Shown here piece by piece: positions 53,230-61,719 of a DNA stretch of 64,000 nucleotides. The position numbers and the translations under genes were made by a program. The notes under the pieces were generated by a model. That model saw only the letters and a list, made by a program, of their open reading frames with translations, made no database searches and was not told where the DNA came from. The stretch lies in NCBI RefSeq assembly GCF_025979705.1, contig NZ_CP110136.1:1302001-1366000 (forward strand), in the 5' to 3' direction. Numbering within the stretch: the first letter of the stretch is position 1; every line of letters begins with the position of its first letter. Source of the DNA: Hymenobacter sp. YIM 151858-1 (GTDB lineage: Bacteria; Bacteroidota; Bacteroidia; Cytophagales; Hymenobacteraceae).

Positions 53230-53967
53230 CTACCAACCACTAGCCAGCACATCGGCTACGTGCAAGGTTCGCAGCGGCAGCTGCTCACGTCGAATGTAAG
53301 CATCCAAATGCATCAGGCAGCTGGTATCGGTGCTAATGAGATACTCGGCGCCGGTAGCCAGTGCGTGCTCTACTTTCTGCTGCGCCATGGCCACCGAAAT
53401 CGGCTCGAACTTAACGGCAAACGTGCCTCCAAAGCCGCAGCAGGTTTCGGTTTCGGCCATTTCGAGGCGCTCCAGCCCGGCCACCGAATCGAGCAGTTGG
53501 CGCGGCTCCTCACGGATGTGGCACTCGCGCAGGGCCGAGCACGAGTCGTGGTAGGTGTATTTGCCCGCCAGCTTGGCCCCCGCAATGCTCGTGACACCTA
53601 GCACGCCAACCAGGAACTCCGTGAACTCGAACACGCGCCGCTGCAGGGCCGGAAACTCGCCGCAGCGCGGCGAGCCTTCGAGCAACTCGCCGTAGTGGTT
53701 GCGCACCATGCCCACGCACGAGGCCGAGGGGCCCACTACGTAGCGCTCAGGAGCCCCGGCAAAGTCGGTCAGGAATTTCTCGGCTACCTGCTGGCTCTCC
53801 TGCCGGTAGCCCGCGTTGTAGGCCGGCTGCCCGCAGCAGGTTTGGTTGGGGTTATAGTTTACTTGGCAACCAACGCTTTCCAGCACCTTTACCATGTTCA
53901 TGGCGGTTTCGGGGAAAAGCTGATCGACAAAGCAGGGTATGAAAAGGTCGACGAGGGCAGCAGGCAT
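53230..53967 (-). CDS. lutA: LutA/LldE-like cysteine-rich (CCG) protein
   Basis: A 245-residue protein of the LutA/LldE group, the cysteine-rich subunit of the lactate-utilisation iron-sulfur oxidase, related to heterodisulfide reductase subunit B. Two CCG domains show as TCCGQPAYNAGY and ETCCGFGGTFAVK, with IPCFVDQLFPE at the start and ISTDTSCLMHL at the end as further Cys ligands. The start at 53967 is the family start (MPAALVDLFIPC). No lutB or lutC is nearby; an HMG-CoA-lyase-like gene lies upstream. Symbol by family; lactate substrate is not shown. Confidence 0.85.
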   Translation of the reverse strand: MPAALVDLFIPCFVDQLFPETAMNMVKVLESVGCQVNYNPNQTCCGQPAYNAGYRQESQQVAEKFLTDFAGAPERYVVGPSASCVGMVRNHYGELLEGSPRCGEFPALQRRVFEFTEFLVGVLGVTSIAGAKLAGKYTYHDSCSALRECHIREEPRQLLDSVAGLERLEMAETETCCGFGGTFAVKFEPISVAMAQQKVEHALATGAEYLISTDTSCLMHLDAYIRREQLPLRTLHVADVLASGW

Positions 53968-54083
53968 AGGTGGTAAGTAGGGCAATTGGCAATTGAGGGT
54001 GTGCAGCACCTAGGGCGCGGCAACTCTTGCAGGCAGGCATCGGTTTGCGCACCGCGCGGCCACCGCCAACGCGAGTTTACGGT

Positions 54084-54935
54084 TTAATGCCCAACAAACA
54101 CCCGCTGGCACAGTAGCTGAGCTTCGCGGAAGGCTTCCATGTTCAGGCCGGTGGGCACGCCAGTAGCTTCCAGGTAAGTCACCAGGTTTTCGGTAGCCAT
54201 GTTGCCGGTAAGCTGGTCGGCGGCCATGGGGCAACCGCCAATGCCACCTAGGGCACCGTCGAAACGGCGGCAGCCAGCTTCGAAAGCGGCATCCACTTTC
54301 TCGCGCCAGCTGTTGGGCGTGGTGTGCAGGTGGGCGCCAAACTCAATGTTCGGAAAAGCCGGAATCAGCTCGCGGAACGGCGGAATGATGGTTTCGGGCG
54401 TGGAGGCCCCGATGGTGTCGGACAGAGCTACCACGCGCACACCTAGGGCGGCCAGCTTTGCGGTGAACTCGCCCAGCACTTCGGGGTTCCAAGGGTCGCC
54501 GTAGGGGTTGCCGAAACCCATGCTCAGGTACACCACCAGGGTTTTGCCGCGCTGCTCGCAGCGGTTCTGCATTTCGGCTACTTCGGTAAGCGCCTCGGCA
54601 ATGCTTTTGTTGGTGTTGCGCTGCTGAAACGTTTCGGACACCGACAGCGGAAAGCCTAGGTACTGAATTTCGTGGTAGCCCAAGGCGGTTTCGGCGCCGC
54701 GCAGGTTGGCCACAATGGCCAGCAGTTTGGTGCGCGTGCTGCCCAAATCGAGGCCGGCCATCACTTCGGCGGTATCGCGCAGCTGCGGAATGGCTTTCGG
54801 CGACACAAACGAGCCAAAATCAAGCGTATCGAACCCTACCCGCAGCAAGGCATTGAGGTACTCGGTTTTGGTTTCGGTCGGGATGAAGTCGGCCCAGCCT
54901 TGCATGGCGTCGCGGGGGCACTCGATTAGTTTCAT
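54084..54935 (-). CDS. Hydroxymethylglutaryl-CoA lyase-like enzyme
   Basis: A 283-residue TIM-barrel enzyme of the HMG-CoA lyase / pyruvate-carboxyltransferase-like (DRE-TIM) superfamily. MKLIECPRDAMQGWADFIPTE contains the Arg-Asp pair (ECPRDAMQG) that binds divalent metal and catalyses cleavage. FGAHLHTTPNSW supplies two metal-binding His. The active-site loop GALGGIGGCPMA carries the conserved Cys. HMG-CoA lyases form acetyl-CoA and acetoacetate in leucine or ketone metabolism. The downstream LutA gene follows after 116 bases, and a -7 element at 54969 precedes it. Confidence 0.9.
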   Translation of the reverse strand: MKLIECPRDAMQGWADFIPTETKTEYLNALLRVGFDTLDFGSFVSPKAIPQLRDTAEVMAGLDLGSTRTKLLAIVANLRGAETALGYHEIQYLGFPLSVSETFQQRNTNKSIAEALTEVAEMQNRCEQRGKTLVVYLSMGFGNPYGDPWNPEVLGEFTAKLAALGVRVVALSDTIGASTPETIIPPFRELIPAFPNIEFGAHLHTTPNSWREKVDAAFEAGCRRFDGALGGIGGCPMAADQLTGNMATENLVTYLEATGVPTGLNMEAFREAQLLCQRVFVGH

Positions 54936-54968
54936 GGGCGGGTGGAGGTGCAGGTGATGGGGCAGCAG

Positions 54969-54976
54969 CAAAGGTA
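54969..54976 (-). promoter_or_regulatory. Putative -7 element of the HMG-CoA lyase-like gene
   Basis: On the minus strand this reads TACCTTTG, a perfect TAnnTTTG, 34 bases before the ATG at 54935. Confidence 0.6.
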
Positions 54977-55011
54977 ACGGCCGAAGCAACATACGCGCAC
55001 CGGCCAGCAGG

Positions 55012-55989
55012 CTACCGGCGCACTACACCGAAGCGCTTGCCCGGCACATCCAGCACCACGGTATGCCCGGCAAACGGCTGGTTTCCGAGCATGCCCTCCA
55101 TGCCGCTAAAGCGCATCAGGGCAGTTTGCCACCAGCTCATGCCCTCGATGTAAGATACCGTGTGCAGCGGCAAAGCGGCCGGCCCGAAGCCTAGCTTGAT
55201 GGCGGTTGGGGCCGTGTAGGAAGTCAGCGTTTTGCCCCACGAGTTTACCGGCCGCACGGCAACTGCCGCCGCTGGCTGGCTGAGCTCCTGCCAGCGGCTT
55301 TGGCTCGTTAGCAAAGCAAAGGCACTGCTGCCCGAATCGAAAAGCAGCTGGCGTGGCTCGCCCTGCAACGTTGCGCTCAGCAGCACGCGCCGGCTGGTAA
55401 AGGCAAGCGGTACAAAATTGGTGCGGCTGGCCAGGCTGTCGGGCACTTGCTCGCACAGGGTAAACCGCCGACGAGCGTAGTCGACTATCAGCACCCGGCC
55501 CTCGAGCACATCGGCACCTAGGGTCCCGATGATAAACGGCTGCGTGCTATCGGCGGGCAGCTGATGCGCGCCGTAGCGCAGCACCGGAAGTTTGCGCACC
55601 TGCACCTGCCCTTGCCCAAGCGCAAACCGGAAGTCCCGAACGGAATCGGCCCGAAGCGTTAGCGTGCGCCCGGTAGCGGGGTACCGCTCGCGCAGCGCGG
55701 CCAGTGGGTGCTCGTAGAGCAGCGTGTACGGGGCCCCGGTATCAAACTGCAGGTAGCAGGTGCGCGGGCAGCCAGGCACCGTTATGGGCACGAGTTGCTG
55801 GGCATGCGCCACGGTTGGGCGGGCAGTGGTATCGGCCTTCCACTCGAAAGCGCAGGTGGCGGGCAGCTGCGTAACGGCAAGCTGATTGGCCCCCGGCTCG
55901 AACTTTTGACGAGCATAGAAGTAGCCACCAACGCCACCAGCTACAAGCAGGGCTAGCACCAGCAGAAGGATTTTGCGAAAGGTTTTCAT
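55012..55989 (-). CDS. Membrane-anchored aspartyl protease-like protein
   Basis: A 325-residue protein with an N-terminal membrane anchor (ILLLVLALLVAGGVGGYFYA). Two aspartyl protease motifs lie in the same chain: FDTGAPYTLL near residue 95 and FDSGSSAFALL near residue 220. Each is followed by hydrophobic-hydrophobic-Gly type strands (IIGTLGADVLEG, and GMLGNQPFAGHTVVLDV). The arrangement implies two retropepsin-like lobes that could form one active site, or a single-lobe enzyme and a pseudo-lobe. The start at 55989 is preceded by TAGGTTTG at 56020. Confidence 0.82.
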   Translation of the reverse strand: MKTFRKILLLVLALLVAGGVGGYFYARQKFEPGANQLAVTQLPATCAFEWKADTTARPTVAHAQQLVPITVPGCPRTCYLQFDTGAPYTLLYEHPLAALRERYPATGRTLTLRADSVRDFRFALGQGQVQVRKLPVLRYGAHQLPADSTQPFIIGTLGADVLEGRVLIVDYARRRFTLCEQVPDSLASRTNFVPLAFTSRRVLLSATLQGEPRQLLFDSGSSAFALLTSQSRWQELSQPAAAVAVRPVNSWGKTLTSYTAPTAIKLGFGPAALPLHTVSYIEGMSWWQTALMRFSGMEGMLGNQPFAGHTVVLDVPGKRFGVVRR

Positions 55990-56019
55990 GACGCGACAGG
56001 TCGGGTTTGTTTGTGAAGC

Positions 56020-56027
56020 CAAACCTA
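56020..56027 (-). promoter_or_regulatory. Putative -7 element of the aspartyl protease gene
   Basis: On the minus strand TAGGTTTG matches TAnnTTTG, 31 bases before the ATG at 55989. Confidence 0.5.
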
Positions 56028-56100
56028 CCCTAGCCCCCTTCTCGTGCTTGCGTCATTTTGCCGCCACTTACGTCAAGTAGCTAAATATCAGCAACAAACA

Positions 56101-56706
56101 TTACAACCGGATCGGGTACACATCCAGCTCACCCTGGCGTATGCGCCGGGCATAGTAGAGCACGGCAAGCACATTTACGGTGTAGCTCAGGATGAATACC
56201 CCTAGGTAAGTACCCGGCACCACCACCTGAAAATAGCGTGCGGCAAGCCAGTGGCCCAGCACCAGCCCCATGTAAGCGAAAAAGCACACCACCTGCCACA
56301 GTATCTGAAACCCAAGTACCCGCCGGCCAAGCTCGGCCACGTGCGCTACCTGGTGCCGCCGGGCGCGCCACAGCAACAAGGGCACCACCACGTTTAGCAG
56401 CGGCAACACCAGAAAGCTGAGGGCACTAAGGTTGAGCAGCTGCAGAAACTGTGGGTCGGAGCGCAAGGCCGGCGTGGCCGCCGGTGGTGGGGCAGTGGGC
56501 AGCAGGGGCGCTGGCTCCGGGGCAAAGTCCTCGAGCGAAACACCTAGGGCCGTGGCCAGGGCCTGCAGGGTATGTCCGCGCGGCACCGTTTCGCCCTGCT
56601 CCACCCGCTGAATGGTGCGCAGGCTTACGCCCGAGTGCTCCGCCAGCAGCTCCTGCGAGTAACCTTTTCTTTTTCGGATTGACTGAATGCGGGTAGCGGA
56701 AAACAT
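56101..56706 (-). CDS. Helix-turn-helix / DUF4870-like membrane fusion protein
   Basis: A 201-residue protein joining a DNA-binding domain to a membrane domain. The N-terminal HTH (about 1-65, IQSIRKRKGYSQELLAEHSGVSLRTIQRVEQGETVPRG) is an XRE-type helix-turn-helix. A Pro/Ala-rich linker (about 68-90) leads to four hydrophobic segments (about 97-190) of the DUF4870 type: LSALSFLVLPLLNVVVPLLLW, FQILWQVVCFFAYM. The start at 56706 gives MFSATRIQSIRK. It could be a membrane-tethered regulator. It diverges from the M23 peptidase gene. Confidence 0.85.
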   Translation of the reverse strand: MFSATRIQSIRKRKGYSQELLAEHSGVSLRTIQRVEQGETVPRGHTLQALATALGVSLEDFAPEPAPLLPTAPPPAATPALRSDPQFLQLLNLSALSFLVLPLLNVVVPLLLWRARRHQVAHVAELGRRVLGFQILWQVVCFFAYMGLVLGHWLAARYFQVVVPGTYLGVFILSYTVNVLAVLYYARRIRQGELDVYPIRL

Positions 56707-56872
56707 ATACGGGCAGCAACAACGGGGCAAGCAGCGGCCAATAATACTGCTTCTGCCGCAGCCGCCCGCGCGGTGCTTGCAGGGCCGGCGCAGCGCGGGC
56801 TACGCCCGCCCCATGGAAGTACCCACCGGCGCGCTGGCCGAACCTCTGCCATCAACCTCGTGTTTGTCAGCT

Positions 56873-58225
56873 ATGCACCTACCCACGACGATTCGCCGGA
56901 CCCTGAGCCGGCTTTTCATTATAGTTCTGCCAGTTTTGTTGTTCGCCTGCGGCAAGCAGCAAACGCTGCAGGGCATTTTCAGCCAGCCCCGCACGCCGCA
57001 CGAGGCCTACGCGCGCAAGCTGCGCCAGGCCCGCCTCGACCGAACGGCCCTAGGTAAGGATTGGCTGGCTGCGGCCGACCAGGCCCTGAGCGACTCGCTG
57101 GTGGTGACGCTGCCCTTTAAGGAAACCGGCATTTTCCGGGCCGACAAGGCGTTTGCCGCTTCGTACCGGTACGCCGTGCGGGCCGGCGAAAAAATCAATA
57201 TTTCGCTGACGCTTCAGCCCGCCACCGCCGACGTGCATGTGTTTCTGGATGCCTTTGAGCTCGACCCGGCCGACCGCCGCCTGCGCCCCTTAGCCTCGGC
57301 CGATACCGTTTCGCGTTCCTTTAGCTATGTGGCCGAAGACGACCGCCAACACTTGCTGCGCGTGCAGCCCGAGCTGCTGCGCAGCGGGCGCTTTACCATT
57401 CGTATTCAGCGCACGCCTTCGTTAGCCTTCCCCGTGCAGGGCAAAAACGACGTAGCGGTGGGCTCGTTTTGGGGTGCCGAGCGCGACCGGGGTGCCCGCC
57501 GCCACGAGGGCATCGACATTTTTGCGAAGCGCGGTACGCCGGCCGTGGCCGTGGCGCCGGGCATGATTACCCGCGTAAACGAAACGCCCCTAGGTGGTTT
57601 GGTGGTGTGGCTGGCCGATGCCCGGCACGGGCAGCACATTTATTACGCCCACCTCGACAAGCAGCTGGTGCAACCCGGTCAGATTGTGAAAATCGGTGAT
57701 ACGCTGGGCCTGGTGGGCAATAGCGGCAATGCCCGCACTACCAAGCCGCACCTGCACTTTGGCGTGTACCGCAGCGGCCGCGGCGCCGTCGACCCCTACC
57801 CCTTCGTGCGCCGGGCTGATAAAGAACCTGCCGCGCCCCGCACTGCGCCTGAGCGCCTTGGCGAGTGGGTGCGCCTTACAGCCAGCAACACCGCCCTGCG
57901 CCCCGTGCCCACCGAAGCCCGCGGCAAACAATCGGGTATGCCCAAAAACACGCCCCTGCTGGTGGTGGGCGCCACCGCCAATTGGCTGCGTGTTCAAGCC
58001 CCCAACGGCAAGCTCGGCTACGTGCCGGCCAAAGCCGTGGCTACCGAGGCACTGCGCCGCGAAGCCCTGGCCACCACCGCCGACCTGCTGGCCCACCCCA
58101 CTCCCGCCGCTGCCCCGCTCGATACCTTGCCGGCCAACACCAGCGTGGCCGTGCTGGGCGAGTGGAGCGGCTACCGCCTGGTGCGGAACGCCTTGGGGCA
58201 AGTTGGGTGGGTACGGACCACCTAG
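56873..58225 (+). CDS. M23 family peptidase lipoprotein with C-terminal SH3 domains
   Basis: A 450-residue exported peptidoglycan hydrolase. The lipobox VLLFACGK gives a lipoprotein. An N-terminal region (about 30-200) has a beta-sandwich-like PPC-type segment (GEKINISLTLQPATADVHVFLDAFEL). The LytM/M23 domain (about 205-310) has the zinc-binding HEGIDIFAKRGTPAVA and HLHFGVYRSG. The C-terminal region has two SH3-like repeats (about 330-450), each with the WxRV/W.rt.a.nGklGYV style (LRVQAPNGKLGYVPAKAV; SGYRLVRNALGQVGWVRTT). It starts at 56873 for the leader. Confidence 0.92.
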   Translation: MHLPTTIRRTLSRLFIIVLPVLLFACGKQQTLQGIFSQPRTPHEAYARKLRQARLDRTALGKDWLAAADQALSDSLVVTLPFKETGIFRADKAFAASYRYAVRAGEKINISLTLQPATADVHVFLDAFELDPADRRLRPLASADTVSRSFSYVAEDDRQHLLRVQPELLRSGRFTIRIQRTPSLAFPVQGKNDVAVGSFWGAERDRGARRHEGIDIFAKRGTPAVAVAPGMITRVNETPLGGLVVWLADARHGQHIYYAHLDKQLVQPGQIVKIGDTLGLVGNSGNARTTKPHLHFGVYRSGRGAVDPYPFVRRADKEPAAPRTAPERLGEWVRLTASNTALRPVPTEARGKQSGMPKNTPLLVVGATANWLRVQAPNGKLGYVPAKAVATEALRREALATTADLLAHPTPAAAPLDTLPANTSVAVLGEWSGYRLVRNALGQVGWVRTT

Positions 58226-58245
58226 GACTCCCTCTTGGCCCAAAA

Positions 58246-58288
58246 CACAACGGCCCGCTCCACAACCTAGGTGGAGCGGGCCGTTTGG
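58246..58288. terminator. Bidirectional terminator with CCTAGG in loop
   Basis: AACGGCCCGCTCCAC pairs with GTGGAGCGGGCCGTT. The loop is AACCTAG, so CCTAGG spans the loop and the first base of the closing arm. Convergent genes flank it. Confidence 0.9.
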
Positions 58289-58309
58289 CGTTGGCAGCAG
58301 CCGGGCAGG

Positions 58310-58915
58310 TTACTCGGCAATTACCACGGCTTTGTTGAGTTTGCGAGCGTAAGCAATGCGCTTCTCGCGGCCCGAGGCATCGGTGTAGTCGAAGCCCACG
58401 GCGCGCTTGTCGGTTTGCACGGCGCTCCAGCCTTCGGAGTCGATTTCGGCGGGCGGCGAGGTAATGGTGCGCGGAATAGCCGGCGAGGTAAACTTGTCTT
58501 CGGCGAAAAACTTGTTCATGCCCTGCAGAATAGCCAGCTCGCGGGCCCGCACCGAACCGGCCTGCGGGTCGTCCTGCAAAGTGCGCTCGTCAATCAGGGT
58601 TTTGGCGGGCATCACCTCGTTGCGGAGCGTGTCGCCTTTGGCCGAGATAATCAGGAAGCGGGCGTTGGCATCGAGGATTTTCGGGCCTTGCAGCAGCAGC
58701 ACGAAATTGTCTTTGCTTTTGGGGTCGGAGAAGCTGCGCTGCACGGCCACCGTGCGCAGCACGGTGCGGCTGTTGAGGCGGCTGCGGTTGGCTTCGGGCT
58801 TGGGCGTGAAGAGCTTGTCGGCGTTGCTGGAGGTGCCCACCTCGCGGTCGGTAGTGACGCACGCGGCCTGCATCAGCAACAACAGCAAAGCAATAGGAGA
58901 AAATATTTTTTTCAT
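58310..58915 (-). CDS. Lipoprotein of unknown function
   Basis: A 201-residue lipoprotein: MKKIFSPIALLLLLMQAACV with a lipobox (Cys19). The mature protein is alpha/beta with SRTVLRTVAVQRSFSDPKSKDNFVLLLQGPKIL, RFLIISAKGDTLRNEVMPA and a C-terminal SEGWSAVQTDKRAVGFDYTDASGREKRIAY. I do not recognise the family; many Cytophagales carry similar small lipoproteins. Convergent with the M23 peptidase gene through a shared terminator. Confidence 0.75.
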   Translation of the reverse strand: MKKIFSPIALLLLLMQAACVTTDREVGTSSNADKLFTPKPEANRSRLNSRTVLRTVAVQRSFSDPKSKDNFVLLLQGPKILDANARFLIISAKGDTLRNEVMPAKTLIDERTLQDDPQAGSVRARELAILQGMNKFFAEDKFTSPAIPRTITSPPAEIDSEGWSAVQTDKRAVGFDYTDASGREKRIAYARKLNKAVVIAE

Positions 58916-59057
58916 GGGTGTGGAGTAGAGAGAAGGGAGGCAAATGAAAACCACAGCGCCCGGCCTCGGCGGGCAGTTGGTTGCCGGATATTTCATACCG
59001 GCTTTGCATGTTGCACCTACGCAGGCACGGGGGGGCATGGTTGCACCTCAACAGCTA

Positions 59058-59777
59058 TTAGAAGAGGCCAATTTCCAGACCAAGCTGCCACGGGGGTAGT
59101 TCGGGGTACAAAGCGGCCCGCTCGCCCCGGAACGTGTCGGATAAGCGGTAGCGCACCACGGCGGCGTAGCGGTTGGCCCCTACCCTGCCCGCAAGCCCGT
59201 ACGACCACTTTTGCAGGTACGGCAGACCGTGCTCCACCACGCTCACGCGGCGCGCCGAGTTGGTGTTGGGCCGGTCTTCGGTGCGGTGCGAGGTGCCGAT
59301 AACCCGGCCCCCCCAGGCGCCCACATCGATGTACCGACCCAGGATGTTGCCGCGCCGGCCCAGGTTCAGGCGCAGCCAGGCTTCGAGGTCGGCGCGCTGC
59401 ACCACCAACGCCTCGCGGTAGTGCAGCTCGGGGGTGGGCAGCACCTTGGCGTCGTTTTGGGCGAGGCTGTACTGCAGGCGGGCATAGCGCACATCAAACC
59501 CCACGGCCAGGTGCTCGGCCAGCCGGTGCTTTTGCCGCAAGCCCAGGCTTAGCTCGGCCGAGGCACCGCTGCGCAACTCCGCCCCGCTTTGTTTGGGCTG
59601 CCCCAGCACAAAGCCATAGCCCACGTACACATGGCGAAACAGCTGCCGGTTGGGGCCGAAGCGTTGCCGGACCGTATCGGCGGCTACGTCGGTGCTCAGC
59701 AGGGGCCGTTGCGCCGCGGCGGGCAGTGCGGCACCCGCCAGCATGGCCATCAGCAGTGAAGTGGAGAAAGGCTTCAT
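59058..59777 (-). CDS. Predicted secreted beta-barrel-like protein
   Basis: A 239-residue exported protein with signal peptide MKPFSTSLLMAMLAGAALPAAA. The mature part has alternating strands typical of a small outer-membrane barrel (HVYVGYGFVLG, HLAVGFDVRYARLQYSLAQ, WSYGLAGRVGANRYAAVVRYRLSD), ending in LGLEIGLF with a C-terminal Phe as in barrel proteins. Its ATG overlaps the stop of the upstream subtilase gene by 4 bases (59774-59777), so the two are translationally coupled and may act together. Confidence 0.78.
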   Translation of the reverse strand: MKPFSTSLLMAMLAGAALPAAAQRPLLSTDVAADTVRQRFGPNRQLFRHVYVGYGFVLGQPKQSGAELRSGASAELSLGLRQKHRLAEHLAVGFDVRYARLQYSLAQNDAKVLPTPELHYREALVVQRADLEAWLRLNLGRRGNILGRYIDVGAWGGRVIGTSHRTEDRPNTNSARRVSVVEHGLPYLQKWSYGLAGRVGANRYAAVVRYRLSDTFRGERAALYPELPPWQLGLEIGLF

Positions 59778-61618
59778 GGCAAGGGGTAATGCAGCGTATA
59801 GCCGCGGTAGTGCACGCGCAGCACGTCGCCGGGTTGCCAGGTGCCGGCTGGTAGCTCCAACACGGCGCGCTGGCTTACCTCCAGCACCTCGTAGCGCCGC
59901 AGGCGGCCCCGGGCATCGGCCACTTGCCAGTAGCAGTACTCCGGGTTGGGGGCGGGCAGCGGAATACCGTCGGGCTCGGCGTTCGGTTGCGAAGTGGCCG
60001 TACGCTCGCGGCCGGTGCGGGGCATCTCCGGGCGTCCGTCGGGCAGGGGCTGCCTAGGTGCCGCCGCGGCCGAATCGGCACGGAGCGGCAGCGGGCGCAG
60101 CACCAGCGTAGCCTCGGGCCGGATGTTTACCTGCACCCCATCGGCCGTTGCCACTGCATCGAGCGTTGGGGCTGCCGCCGTGGTTTGGCCCGGCACCAGG
60201 CACTTGGCGGCTTGCGGCAACCCATAGCCATGGGCGTAATCGAAGTACGGGTACAACCGCCCCGATTGCTCGAGGGTGCGGAACAGCTCCATGGCTTTTA
60301 GCCCGCGCTGCTGCTGCCACACGCAGGCGGCCAGGCCGGCCACCAACGGGCTGGCAAACGAGGTGCCTTCGGTGCGCTCGTAGCGCCCGCCCGGCACGGC
60401 GGCTACCACGCTGCCGAAAGCGGCTACGTTGGGCTTGCGGCGCCCGCCGGCGGCCGGCCCGCGCGAGCTGTATTCGGTAGCCAGCCAGGTATCGGCATCA
60501 ATTCCGCCCACGGCCAGCACCGAATCCACGTCGGCGGGGGTGCCCACGGTGCGCCACTGCGGGTCGTCGCCGTCGTTGCCGGCGGCGCATACCACCAGCA
60601 TGCCTTTGCGCACGGCCATGGCGGCAGCCCGCGCTACCAGCGAGGTGCGGCCGTTCATTTGCTCCCGGAAGTAGCGGGTATCGGTGTAACCTAGGGATGA
60701 GTTCAGGATGTCGGCGCCGTTGCGGTCGGCCCACTCGGCCGCGGCCAGCCAGGCTTCCTCTTCGCCGAAGGTTTCGCGGCCGGTGCGCTCGGTGCGGGCC
60801 AGCAGGTACTCGGCTTGCGGGGCCAGCCCCAGGGGCGTACCATCGGGCAGCCGGCCGGCCAGGCACGAGAGCACCTCGGTGCCGTGCATGCCGCCGCCGT
60901 ACACAAACGCATCCTTTTTGATGAAATCGTAGGTGGCCACCACGCGCTGCCCCTCCTGCAGATGCGCCAGGCCGGGGTGGCGGCTGGCGCCGGTAAAGCC
61001 CACATCCAGAATAGCAATGCGGATTCCTTTGCCATCGAGCCCGGCCCGGCGCAGGGTCTCGGCACCTAGGGAGCTGGTTTGGCGGTGGGCCAGCTGCCGC
61101 TCCGCAGCGGTTAGCTCGTCGGTGGCGGGCGCAAGGTTGGGAGCGCGGTGCGCGGCGGGCAGCAGTTCCTGCGCGGTCATCGGCTCAACGGCGCGCACGC
61201 CCGGCAGGCGGCGCAGCGCGGCTACCTGGCTGGGTTTGGCCCAGCAGGCTACCGCGTTAAACCAACGGCTCGTGCCGGCTACCGAGTCCACGGCTTGCCG
61301 CACCTGCCCCAGGTAATCGGGGCGCAGCGGAAAATCGGAGGTATCGGCCAGCGGCAAACCCTGGCGGCGGCGGCGCTCCATGGCCTGGGGCGTAAAGTAC
61401 GCGTCGGGCTTAAAATTGACGCCGTGCTTATCGCGCAGAAACACCCAATACTTGGTCGGCTGGGGCGGCACGGCTTTCGGTACTGCCGTGGCCGAAACCG
61501 CTGCACCCAGGTAGCCCATTGATGCGGCAGAAAGCAGGGCAGGAAGCAGAGGTAGTAGCAGCAACGGAAAAGCAGTAAATGGGCCCCGAAAAATACAGCA
61601 GATAGCGGCCACGGGCAA
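59774..61618 (-). CDS. Secreted subtilisin-like (S8) serine peptidase
   Basis: A 614-residue exported protease. A hydrophobic N-terminus (FPLLLLPLLPALLSAASMGY) acts as signal peptide. TKYWVFLRDKHGVNFKP begins the propeptide-like region. The catalytic triad is Asp in IRIAILDVGFT, His in GGGMHGTEVLS and Ser in EGTSFASPLVAGLAACVW (canonical GTSxAxP). The oxyanion Asn is in VVCAAGNDG. The C-terminal 130 residues hold a Pro/Ala-rich linker and a beta-rich segment (YCYWQVADARGRLRRYEVLEV). The start is uncertain. Its stop overlaps the start of the barrel-like gene. Confidence 0.93.
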   Translation of the reverse strand: MPVAAICCIFRGPFTAFPLLLLPLLPALLSAASMGYLGAAVSATAVPKAVPPQPTKYWVFLRDKHGVNFKPDAYFTPQAMERRRRQGLPLADTSDFPLRPDYLGQVRQAVDSVAGTSRWFNAVACWAKPSQVAALRRLPGVRAVEPMTAQELLPAAHRAPNLAPATDELTAAERQLAHRQTSSLGAETLRRAGLDGKGIRIAILDVGFTGASRHPGLAHLQEGQRVVATYDFIKKDAFVYGGGMHGTEVLSCLAGRLPDGTPLGLAPQAEYLLARTERTGRETFGEEEAWLAAAEWADRNGADILNSSLGYTDTRYFREQMNGRTSLVARAAAMAVRKGMLVVCAAGNDGDDPQWRTVGTPADVDSVLAVGGIDADTWLATEYSSRGPAAGGRRKPNVAAFGSVVAAVPGGRYERTEGTSFASPLVAGLAACVWQQQRGLKAMELFRTLEQSGRLYPYFDYAHGYGLPQAAKCLVPGQTTAAAPTLDAVATADGVQVNIRPEATLVLRPLPLRADSAAAAPRQPLPDGRPEMPRTGRERTATSQPNAEPDGIPLPAPNPEYCYWQVADARGRLRRYEVLEVSQRAVLELPAGTWQPGDVLRVHYRGYTLHYPLP

Positions 61619-61719
61619 GCCTTGCTACCCGGGCACCTACAACTTGGCCCGGGCAGGCTGCGTACGGTGCGGCAAGTGCGCAACCCTCGGGTTGCGCGCC
61701 GGTATCAACCCACCGCACC

